A stretch of DNA of 24,995 bases from the NCBI GenBank assembly GCA_051004015.1, contig JBPCKT010000046.1, positions 1-24,995 of the forward strand, written 5' to 3'. The notes below the pieces were generated by a model, which saw only the letters and a list, made by a program, of their open reading frames with translations, was not told the DNA's origin and made no database searches. The position numbers and the translations under genes are program-made. Shown in pieces: positions 14,421 through 20,717 of this stretch (positions are counted from its first letter, which is position 1; each line of letters begins with the position of its first letter). Source of the stretch: SXOA01 sp051004015. Its GTDB lineage: Bacteria; Planctomycetota; Planctomycetia; Pirellulales; Pirellulaceae.

Positions 14421-15584
14421 CTATGGTTGCCCGCCCACCGGGATAAGCCGCAACGACTTGATGACAAGGCTATCTTCCGGCACAGCAGCGGCGGGACGAA
14501 TGGAAATCGTGTGCGCGCCACTGGCTTTGACGACGATGGTCTCGGCGATGGTTTGAAACTTGTCCAGTCCGCCCGTGGGGGCCAGTTGAAACGTGCGCGG
14601 CTCCTCCTCGTCCAGCAGCAGTTCCAGGCCGAGGTCTTCCTCTTCGTGCGCGAAGGCATAGCTCAGCTCCAGTTTGAAGAAGCCGGGGCGAAGCAGCTTG
14701 AACTTCCAAATCGCGGCATCGTCCACGGAGGTCCAGCCGCTGAGGACATTCTCGGAGATGTCGATCTTCAGGCTGGTCGCTCCCACCAGCGCGGCGGCGG
14801 ACGGAGGCAGGCTCAGCTCGCCGCTCCCTTCTTGCATCACGACGGTCGCCTTCGCCGCGGGATCGGGGGGCGCTTCCGGCTTCGGCTCCGGCGGTTCTTC
14901 GCCGCTGGTTCCCTCGGGGTTCGTGACCACGTCCGTGTTTTCATCCGGCGGAAAGAAATACCTCCCTGCTCCCCAAATTCCGCCGGCGATCAGCAGAATC
15001 GCAATCGCCATCAGCCCCAGAGCGCGAAGTCGCGAGCCCTGCTGCGGCGCTTCATCCTTGCTCGCCGTTTCTTCCTTGCTCGGCGGCTTATCCTCATCCA
15101 CGGCCAGCTCGGACTTGCGGACTTGCTTGGGCGGAGCGAGTGGCACCGCCATCGGCAGGGCGGGAGGCGCGGCCAGCGGGGGCTCCAGCGTCGGCACCCC
15201 CGCTGCACGGTAGGGCGAATAGGCCGGCGGCAGCGCCATCAGCGGGACGGCTGTGGGAAAGAAGTGGGCCGGAGCGCGGGAAGAATTCGGCGCGCTTTGC
15301 AGCTCGTGCAAAAACTTGTCGTACTGCGCCTTGGCCAGCGGCGAGAGCAGGCAGAGCTTCGCGGCCGTGATCTCGTTGAGCAGCGTGTGCGTAAACGCTC
15401 CCCGCGGCCCCATCTGATTCGAACGGATCAGCCGCATCCGCCCATCCGCCGCCGCCAGAATCTTTCCCGCATCCGCCTCAAACCGCGGCAGCCCGAGCAG
15501 CCGATAGTGATCCGCCGGCAACTCCCGCGGCTCAATGCCGAGCCACTCGCGATAGGGATCGAAGACTTCCGTGGCGGAGGACAT
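14421..15584 (-). CDS. J-like domain membrane protein
   Basis: Unknown function, 387 residues. The N-terminus (about 1-95) has the planctomycete pattern VFDPYREWLGI...DHYRLLGLPRFEADAGKILA, then LLNEITAAKLCLLSPLAKAQ and YD. It resembles a DnaJ helix bundle but lacks the HPD motif, so it is unlikely to stimulate an Hsp70 in the usual way. A Pro/Ala-rich linker and a charged stretch (about 95-185) lead to one transmembrane helix (LGLMAIAILLIAGGIWGAG, about 189-207). A second acidic Pro-rich linker and a C-terminal domain follow (about 245-387), with alternating hydrophobic residues suggesting a beta sandwich. The N-terminal domain should be cytoplasmic and the C-terminal one outside. No clear ribosome-binding site is visible. 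Confidence 0.65.
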   Translation of the reverse strand: MSSATEVFDPYREWLGIEPRELPADHYRLLGLPRFEADAGKILAAADGRMRLIRSNQMGPRGAFTHTLLNEITAAKLCLLSPLAKAQYDKFLHELQSAPNSSRAPAHFFPTAVPLMALPPAYSPYRAAGVPTLEPPLAAPPALPMAVPLAPPKQVRKSELAVDEDKPPSKEETASKDEAPQQGSRLRALGLMAIAILLIAGGIWGAGRYFFPPDENTDVVTNPEGTSGEEPPEPKPEAPPDPAAKATVVMQEGSGELSLPPSAAALVGATSLKIDISENVLSGWTSVDDAAIWKFKLLRPGFFKLELSYAFAHEEEDLGLELLLDEEEPRTFQLAPTGGLDKFQTIAETIVVKASGAHTISIRPAAAVPEDSLVIKSLRLIPVGGQP

Positions 15585-15686
15585 GGGGAGGACGGATTCA
15601 GGCGGGAAGGAAGCAGGCGGGGCCGGATTAAGCAGGCCGGCTACTACTATTCTACCTTACGCCTATGGCCGGCGAAGGGGCAAGTG

Positions 15687-16862
15687 TTACAGCTTGGCGA
15701 ACGCCCCCAGCGCCCTCTCCATATGCTCTCGCTCCAGGGCCGCCGAAACCTGCACCCGCAAACGTGCTTGCCCTTGGGGAACGACGGGGAAGCCGAAGCC
15801 GATGACCATCACGCCGAGCTCCAACAGGCGCTGGCTCTTGGCGATGGCCTCGGCTGCGTCGCCAATCATGACGGGGATGATCGCGGTGGGTGAGGAGTGG
15901 ATGTCAAAGCCGAGCTTGGCCAGACCTTGCCGCATGAATGCAATGTTGTCGCGCAGCTTTTGCACACGCTGGGGCTCGCGGTCGATGATTTCGATGGCCT
16001 TGCGGGCGCTGCAGGCGACCGTGGCGGGGACCGCATTGGAGAAGAGGCTGGGCCGGGCCCGCTGCTTCAAGACTTCGACCACGTGCGGTGCCGCCGCCAC
16101 GTAACCCCCCGCTGCTCCGCCGAGCGCCTTGCCGAGCGTGCCGGTCAGGATGTCCACCTGGCCGAAACAGCCGGCATGTTCCGGCGTGCCGCGGCCGGTC
16201 TTGCCGAGCGCGCCGATGCCGTGGGAATCATCGACGACCAGCAGGGCCTCATATTTCCGGCAGAGGGCAATGATCTCCGGCAGCAGGGCGACGTCCCCCT
16301 CCATGCTGAAGACGCCGTCCGTCACCACCCAGCGGCAGGCTTTTCCCTGATGCTGCTTCAGCTTCGCTTCCAGGTTCGCCAGGTCGCTGTGCTTGTAGAC
16401 GGCCCGTTCAATGGCCCGCGGCACCAGGCGAATCCCGTCGATGATGCTGGCGTGGTTGAGCTCGTCCGAGAGAATGACGTCGTCCGGCCCAGCCAGCGTT
16501 TGAAACACCGCCTCGTTCGCGTTCCAACAGCTCACGTAACTGAGCGACGCCTGTGTGCCGACAAACCGGGCGATGGTTTCCTCAAGCTCCCGATGGCAGA
16601 CCAGCGTGCCGCAGATGAACCGCACGCTGGCCGTCCCCGCGCCGTACTTCTTCAGCCCTGCGTGGCCGGCCTCGATCACTTCCGGATGGCTCGCCAGTCC
16701 CAGATAGTTGTTCGAGCAGAGCACCACGACCTCGCCGACTCCTTCGATCCGCGCCGTCGGCCCGAGGGCCCCTTCCAAGTGATGGAACTGCTTGAGCTGG
16801 CGGGAATCCTCCAGCGATTTCAGCAGGTCGCGGGCGCGGGTGTCGAAGGAGAGGTTAGCCAT
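15687..16862 (-). CDS. kbl: Glycine C-acetyltransferase (2-amino-3-ketobutyrate CoA ligase)
   Basis: A PLP enzyme of the alpha-oxoamine synthase family. It cleaves 2-amino-3-oxobutanoate with CoA to glycine and acetyl-CoA, the second step of threonine breakdown. 391 residues, near the usual ~398. Visible landmarks are CSNNYLGLASHP (about 49-60), the DDSHGIGALG segment with the PLP-pyridine Asp (about 211-220), and the PLP lysine Lys245 in TGTLGKALGGAAGGY. The threonine dehydrogenase gene lies upstream on the same strand, which makes this assignment preferable to AONS (BioF) or serine palmitoyltransferase. The 137-bp gap to tdh is filled by a long low-complexity hairpin. No Shine-Dalgarno sequence is seen before the ATG. 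Confidence 0.92.
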   Translation of the reverse strand: MANLSFDTRARDLLKSLEDSRQLKQFHHLEGALGPTARIEGVGEVVVLCSNNYLGLASHPEVIEAGHAGLKKYGAGTASVRFICGTLVCHRELEETIARFVGTQASLSYVSCWNANEAVFQTLAGPDDVILSDELNHASIIDGIRLVPRAIERAVYKHSDLANLEAKLKQHQGKACRWVVTDGVFSMEGDVALLPEIIALCRKYEALLVVDDSHGIGALGKTGRGTPEHAGCFGQVDILTGTLGKALGGAAGGYVAAAPHVVEVLKQRARPSLFSNAVPATVACSARKAIEIIDREPQRVQKLRDNIAFMRQGLAKLGFDIHSSPTAIIPVMIGDAAEAIAKSQRLLELGVMVIGFGFPVVPQGQARLRVQVSAALEREHMERALGAFAKL

Positions 16863-16894
16863 ATGATCAAGCAGCAGAGAAATGGAATGAGCAA

Positions 16895-16985
16895 GAGTAG
16901 GAGCACGAGTAGGAGTAGGAGTAGGATTAGGATTTTTCCTATCCTACTCCTACTCCTACTCGTGCTCGTGCTCGTGCTCCTACTC
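16895..16985. repeat. Long GTAGGA/CACGAG hairpin between tdh and kbl
   Basis: A left arm of 38 nt (16895-16932) built of GTAGGA and CACGAG units faces a right arm of 49 nt (16937-16985) that is its reverse complement apart from two extra CACGAG units and one 1-nt difference. The loop is TTTT. It begins 14 bp after the tdh stop codon and ends 32 bp before the kbl start. The structure should form a very stable RNA hairpin within the tdh-kbl message. Confidence 0.9.
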
Positions 16986-16999
16986 GTCCGCATGATCTC

Positions 17000-18061
17000 T
17001 TACTGCGGCACTTCCAATACGACTTTAATCGCTTCCCCCGCCTGCATCAGCTTAAAGCCTTGCTCAAAATCGGCGAGCGGCAGGTGGTGGGTGACGATCG
17101 GCTCCAGGTTTAGCCGGCCGGAGAGGACGAAGCTTTCCACCTGATACCAGGTTTCAAACATCCGCCGACCGTTGATGCCGAGCACGGTGGCTCCTTTGAA
17201 AATGATATCGTTCGGCAGATCCAGCGGCACCGGCTCCGCGGGGATGCCGAGCAGGGCCGCGGTGCCGCCATTGCGAAGAGCGGCAAAGCCCTGGCGGATC
17301 GCCTTGGGCTGGCCGCTCATTTCCAGCAGCACTTCCGACCCCTGGTCGTGCGTCAGCTCGCGGGCTTTGGCGGGCCAGGTGTCGTCGCCGGCGAGGAAGG
17401 CATGATCGGCCCCCAGCTTTTTGGCGACGGCCAGCCGCTTCTCGTCTCGGTCGGTGACGAGGATGGTCCCCGCTCCGGCGGCCTGGGCAATCGTCACCGC
17501 CATCAGACCAATGATGCCGACCCCCGTGATGAGGACGCTCCGCCCGCTCACGCCGGCCGCCATCACGGTGTGCATGGCGTTGCCGAGCGGATCGAAGATC
17601 GCGGCGATGTGATCCGGGATGTCCGGATGCACCGGCCACAGGTTCTCTTCCGGCACCGCCACATACTGGGCAAAGCAGCCGTTGCAGTCGATGCCGAGAA
17701 TGTCCACCTTCTCGCAGATGTGTCCATTCCCCGTCCGGCACGGCTGACAAACGCCGCAGCCGATGTGCCCTTCGGCACTAACCCGGTCGCCGACTTTGAC
17801 GCGCGACACGGCGCTTCCCAGAGCCGCCACCTTGCCGACAAACTCATGCCCCGTCGTGATGCCGAGCTGCACGCGGCTCTTGCTCCAGGCGTCCCATTCA
17901 TAGATGTGCCGGTCGGTGCCGCAAATGCCGGCGTGCGTGACGGCCACCAGCACCTCGCGGGGGCCAATCTTCGGCACCGGCGTTTGCGGCTGCCACCACA
18001 GGCCGGGCTCGCTCTTGAGCTTGCGGATGGCGGGCATGGTGGCGGGGATATCGCGGGTCAT
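17000..18061 (-). CDS. tdh: L-threonine 3-dehydrogenase
   Basis: A zinc-dependent medium-chain dehydrogenase that oxidises L-threonine to 2-amino-3-oxobutanoate with NAD+; kbl downstream takes the product. 353 residues. The catalytic zinc ligands are Cys47 (GICGTD) and His72-Glu73 (TTGHEFVG). The structural zinc is held by Cys102, 105, 108 and 116 (GCGVCQPCRTGNGHIC). The Rossmann motif is TGVGIIGL, followed by VTDRDEKRL, where the Asp after the second strand fits NAD preference. The family-typical HIYEWDAWS loop is present. AGGAA lies 6 nt before the ATG. The gene is divergent from an XRE-cupin regulator across an 87-bp gap containing opposing promoters and a palindrome. A generic sorbitol dehydrogenase is the main alternative, but the kbl neighbour argues against it. 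Confidence 0.93.
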   Translation of the reverse strand: MTRDIPATMPAIRKLKSEPGLWWQPQTPVPKIGPREVLVAVTHAGICGTDRHIYEWDAWSKSRVQLGITTGHEFVGKVAALGSAVSRVKVGDRVSAEGHIGCGVCQPCRTGNGHICEKVDILGIDCNGCFAQYVAVPEENLWPVHPDIPDHIAAIFDPLGNAMHTVMAAGVSGRSVLITGVGIIGLMAVTIAQAAGAGTILVTDRDEKRLAVAKKLGADHAFLAGDDTWPAKARELTHDQGSEVLLEMSGQPKAIRQGFAALRNGGTAALLGIPAEPVPLDLPNDIIFKGATVLGINGRRMFETWYQVESFVLSGRLNLEPIVTHHLPLADFEQGFKLMQAGEAIKVVLEVPQ

Positions 18062-18077
18062 AAACGGTTCCTGGAAA

Positions 18078-18105
18078 TTGGATTCACTGTCTGCTATAGT
18101 AGAAT
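18078..18105 (+). promoter_or_regulatory. Putative sigma-70 promoter for the XRE-cupin regulator
   Basis: TTGGAT (18078-18083), a 16-bp spacer and TAGAAT (18100-18105), with AGAGGGGA about 20 nt further downstream. The -10 box matches consensus at five of six positions and the -35 box at three. Confidence 0.4.
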
Positions 18106-18106
18106 C
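18081..18106. promoter_or_regulatory. Candidate operator palindrome in the tdh/regulator divergent gap
   Basis: GATTC-ACT at 18081-18088 faces AGT-A-GAATC at 18098-18106, an imperfect inverted repeat over 26 bp. It overlaps the predicted promoters of both directions, a natural place for the adjacent XRE regulator to bind and control itself and tdh-kbl. Confidence 0.4.
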
Positions 18107-18124
18107 TCGGCATCCTGTTTACAA
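18096..18124 (-). promoter_or_regulatory. Putative sigma-70 promoter for tdh-kbl
   Basis: Read on the minus strand: TTGTAA (18124-18119), a 17-bp spacer and TACTAT (18101-18096). The start of transcription would fall about 28 nt before the tdh ATG. Both boxes match consensus at four of six positions. Confidence 0.4.
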
Positions 18125-18148
18125 GAGGGGAAATCCAGTATTGTGGAA

Positions 18149-18802
18149 ATGGCACTTTCGAGAAAAACAGTGAAGAGAAAAAAGGCGAAAACTGGGCAGG
18201 CTGGAAGCCTACCCCACGGGGCCGCCGAGCCCTTGCAGCAGCTCGTCTGCGACCGCGTCAAAGCGATGCGGAGGGACAAGGGCTGGACGCTGGAGCAGCT
18301 TGCCTCCCTCTCCGGCGTCAGCCGTTCGATGCTCAGCCAGATTGAGCGGGGGGCGGCCAATCCCACGCTGGGGGTGGCGTATCGCATCGCCCAAGCCTTT
18401 GGCATGTCGCTGGGGGACCTCGTCGATGCCCCGGCAGCGGCTCCCAAGATCGACGTCATCCGCCACGCCGACCGGGGCTTTCTGTTCCGCGACGACCCCC
18501 AGTGCCGCATCCGCACGCTCTCGCCGCTGCACCTGGAAAAGGACGTTGAGTTCTACGAGCTGACCCTCAAGCCGGGGGGCGCGCTCGTCAGCTCGCCGCA
18601 CTACGAGGGAACCCGCGAGTTCCTGACCATCGAAGAAGGCTCCGTCCGGCTCACCTCGGGGGACGAAACCCGCAACCTCGGCAAAGGAGACTCCGCCCAC
18701 TACCCCGCCGACGTGCCCCACAAGATCGAAAACATCGGCAAGGGGCGGGCAGTGGCGTTCTTGGTGGATATCTATGGCCGCCTGGCAGCGCGGAGGGGAT
18801 AG
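18149..18802 (+). CDS. XRE-family regulator with C-terminal cupin domain
   Basis: A predicted transcription regulator of 217 residues. A lysine-rich N-terminal extension (1-30) precedes the helix-turn-helix (about 33-90: VKAMRRDKGWTLEQLASLSG, then VSRSMLSQIERGAANPTLGV). A cupin_2 barrel follows (about 120-212: FYELTLKPGGALVSSPHYEG, EFLTIEEGSVRLTSGDE, then GDSAHYPADVPHKIEN). This is the PuuR/SutR-type layout, in which the cupin senses a small ligand. Divergence from tdh suggests threonine or an amino-acid-derived ligand, which is inference only. Part of the extension (GQAGSLPHG, residues 16-24) is encoded by a dispersed 25-bp repeat that is also found in non-coding DNA in this window. The start could also be the GTG at 18143, two codons earlier. 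Confidence 0.85.
   Translation: MALSRKTVKRKKAKTGQAGSLPHGAAEPLQQLVCDRVKAMRRDKGWTLEQLASLSGVSRSMLSQIERGAANPTLGVAYRIAQAFGMSLGDLVDAPAAAPKIDVIRHADRGFLFRDDPQCRIRTLSPLHLEKDVEFYELTLKPGGALVSSPHYEGTREFLTIEEGSVRLTSGDETRNLGKGDSAHYPADVPHKIENIGKGRAVAFLVDIYGRLAARRG
18194..18218 (+). repeat. Dispersed 25-bp element, copy 2 (inside a coding region)
   Basis: Begins GGGCAGGCTGGAAGCC and ends CCCCACG. It is identical at 24 of 25 positions to the reverse complement of 22529-22553, and lies in frame within the N-terminal extension of the XRE-cupin gene. Confidence 0.85.
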
Positions 18803-18884
18803 CGCTTTCTCTGTTGCACGGGCATCTGCCGGCGACCTTCGGTCATGAAATTGTCCGAGAGTTCCGCGTGCAACATAAGCCTCT

Positions 18885-18906
18885 TCCCCACGCTGAGTCG
18901 TGGGGA
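18885..18906. repeat. TCCCCACG hairpin upstream of the 152-aa protein gene
   Basis: A perfect 8-bp stem (TCCCCACG / CGTGGGGA) with a 6-nt CTGAGT loop lies 40 bp before the ATG at 18947. It could terminate transcription from the XRE-cupin gene or form part of the next gene's leader. A TTTTT run follows 17 nt later. Confidence 0.45.
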
Positions 18907-18946
18907 TAGGCTGAAAATATACCTTTTTGGGAGCCTAGAATCACCC

Positions 18947-19405
18947 ATGCCCGCGCTGTACGAACATCTGGGAATTCGCTTTTACTACCCGGAGAACTGG
19001 TCTCTGGTGGATGAGGAGCTGGAGGCCTGGCCCCGCAGCGTGACCGTGCAGAGCGAGGAAACGAGCTTCTTCTCGCTGCACGTCTATCCGGCCAAGCAGG
19101 CGATGGGGGAAATCATCGACACGGTCATCGACACCATCCGCGAGGTTTATCCCGAGCTGGAAATCCTGGAAGCGAAGGAGAAAATCGGCGACGTGCCGGC
19201 CCAGGGGGTCGATATCTGCTTCTTCTTTCTGGATCTGCTGGTGGAAGCCAAGATCCGCGCCGTCCAGACTCCCACTTACACCTTGGTCTGGCACTACCAG
19301 GCGGAGACCCGCGAGTTTGAAAAGATGGAGCCGGTGTTTCAGGCGATTGCCACCAGCCTGATGCAGACGCAGGTGGCAAAGGTGAGCGGCGAGCGGCCTG
19401 CGTAA
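18947..19405 (+). CDS. Conserved-looking soluble protein of unknown function (152 aa)
   Basis: Not recognised with confidence. The protein starts MPALYEHLGIRFYYPENWSL. The opening, together with VTVQSEETSFFSLHVYP and IGDVPAQGVDICFFFLDLLV, then QTPTYTLVWHYQAETREFEK and FQAIATSL, resembles the small PsbP/DUF1795-type fold. Proteins of that fold begin with a 'F.YP..W' strand and end with a helix containing '...f..i..Sl'. There is no signal peptide and no membrane segment. The start at 18947 is chosen because the preceding 34 codons of the open frame show no protein character and overlap a hairpin. The last residues (SGERPA) and the stop codon are encoded by one arm of a GCGTAAGCTGGCC inverted repeat, so the natural C-terminus may have been altered by repeat insertion. 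Confidence 0.65.
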   Translation: MPALYEHLGIRFYYPENWSLVDEELEAWPRSVTVQSEETSFFSLHVYPAKQAMGEIIDTVIDTIREVYPELEILEAKEKIGDVPAQGVDICFFFLDLLVEAKIRAVQTPTYTLVWHYQAETREFEKMEPVFQAIATSLMQTQVAKVSGERPA

Positions 19406-19485
19406 GCTGGCCGGTCACTTGGCGTATGTGAGAAATCCCGCTTCGAGAATGCGGCCTTACCAGCCAGCTTACGCTGGCCGCTCGC
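19389..19485. repeat. Inverted repeat with 26-bp arms overlapping a stop codon
   Basis: Arms at 19389-19414 and 19460-19485 are reverse complements at 24 of 26 positions; the core is GCGTAAGCTGGC. The loop is 45 nt. The left arm contains the last codons and TAA of the 152-aa protein gene. Confidence 0.85.
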
Positions 19486-19581
19486 CTTGGTCCCGCTAGC
19501 CCAAAAACGGCTCCCGCGCTATCTTGCTGGTACCCCGATTGCACCCGGCTTCCAACCTTCCCAAGCCCGCCGCGAGCGCCC

Positions 19582-20625
19582 ATGTCCACTTCGCAGGAAG
19601 CAACCGTCTCTCCGCAGGATGCGAAACGCCCCTTGTTTCTGGGCCTCGACGTGGGCGGTACGAACATCAAGCTGGGGGTAGTGGATGACGAGGGGCGGGT
19701 GGTGGCCAAGACGCAGATTGCGACCCAGGAGGAAGCGGGGCCGCAGGATGCCGTCACCAGGGCCCGTCGGTCGACGGACGAAATGCTGCGGGGCAGCGGC
19801 CTGGCCATGAAGGACCTGGCCGCGGTCTGCCTGGCGACCCCGGGCACGATGGATATTCCCAAGGGGATGATCCTGGAGCCCCACAACCTGCCGCACTGGT
19901 ACAACTTTCCCATCAAAAAGTGCGTGGCGGACGCCTTTGGCCTGCCGGTTTCGTACGCCAACGACGCCAACGCGGCCGCCTACGGCGAATTCTGGGTCGG
20001 CAGCGGGAAGGTCTATCACAGCATCGTGTTTTTGACGCTCGGCACCGGCGTCGGCGGCGGCATCATCATTGGCGATCTCTCCATCGACGGGGAAAACAGC
20101 CACGGCAGCGAATGCGGCCACATCATCATCGACAACAGCCCGATGGCCCGCATGTGCGGCTGCGGGCAACCAGGGCACCTGGAGGCCTATTGCAGCGCCA
20201 CGGCCCTGGTTAGGCGGGCCTGGCAGGAGCTGAACGCCCGCATCCGCAAGACCACGCTGGCCAATCGAGTCGCCAAAGGGGAAGAGCTGACCGCGCTGAT
20301 GGTTGCCAAAGAAGCAGAGATCGGCGATGCACTGTCCGGCGAGCTCATTCAGGAGCTGGCCACCTGGCTCGGCCTGGGAATCGTGACGCTGATGCACACC
20401 ATCGACCCAGGGGCGGTCATTCTGGGCGGGGCGATGAACTTCGGCGGGCATGACGCCCCCGTGGGGAAGAAATTCATCGAAAGGGTCCGCGCGATTGTCA
20501 AAAAGCACGCCTTTCCCATTCCCGCCGAGCGGACTACTATCGATTTTGCGACCCTCGGCGGCGATGCTGGCTTCATTGGCGCTGGGGGGATCGCCAGGAT
20601 CGAGTTTCACCGCCATAGAAAATGA
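19582..20625 (+). CDS. ROK family sugar kinase (glucokinase-like)
   Basis: ATP-dependent phosphorylation of a hexose, most likely glucose; 347 residues. The phosphate-1 motif is FLGLDVGGTNIKLGVV (about 19-34). The catalytic Asp lies in YANDANAAAYGEFWVG. The phosphate-2/adenosine region has LTLGTGVGGGIIIG. The ROK zinc-site region reads GSECGHIIIDNSP...MCGCGQPGHLEAYCS, with the substrate-contact Glu-Cys-Gly-His and the CxCG. The full length fits bacterial ROK glucokinases. The ROK family also includes fructokinases and N-acetylmannosamine kinases, so glucose specificity is inferred. No good ribosome-binding site precedes the ATG. The TGA stop lies within the left arm of a GAATGACGAA inverted repeat that fills the gap to lepA. 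Confidence 0.85.
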   Translation: MSTSQEATVSPQDAKRPLFLGLDVGGTNIKLGVVDDEGRVVAKTQIATQEEAGPQDAVTRARRSTDEMLRGSGLAMKDLAAVCLATPGTMDIPKGMILEPHNLPHWYNFPIKKCVADAFGLPVSYANDANAAAYGEFWVGSGKVYHSIVFLTLGTGVGGGIIIGDLSIDGENSHGSECGHIIIDNSPMARMCGCGQPGHLEAYCSATALVRRAWQELNARIRKTTLANRVAKGEELTALMVAKEAEIGDALSGELIQELATWLGLGIVTLMHTIDPGAVILGGAMNFGGHDAPVGKKFIERVRAIVKKHAFPIPAERTTIDFATLGGDAGFIGAGGIARIEFHRHRK

Positions 20626-20705
20626 CGAAACTCGAATGGCGAATGACGAATTGAGGAACGCTTTACTCAGTTTCATTCGCCATTCCGAATTCGAATTTCG
20701 TCATT
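20621..20705. repeat. GAATGACGAA-type inverted repeat between the ROK gene and lepA
   Basis: The left arm (20621-20650) and right arm (20674-20705) are built from AATGACGAA, TCGAA and TGGCGAATG units. They are reverse complements except for a 7-nt insertion in the right arm and one substitution. The repeat covers the ROK stop codon and ends 12 bp before the lepA ATG. Confidence 0.85.
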
Positions 20706-20717
20706 CCCAATTCCCCC

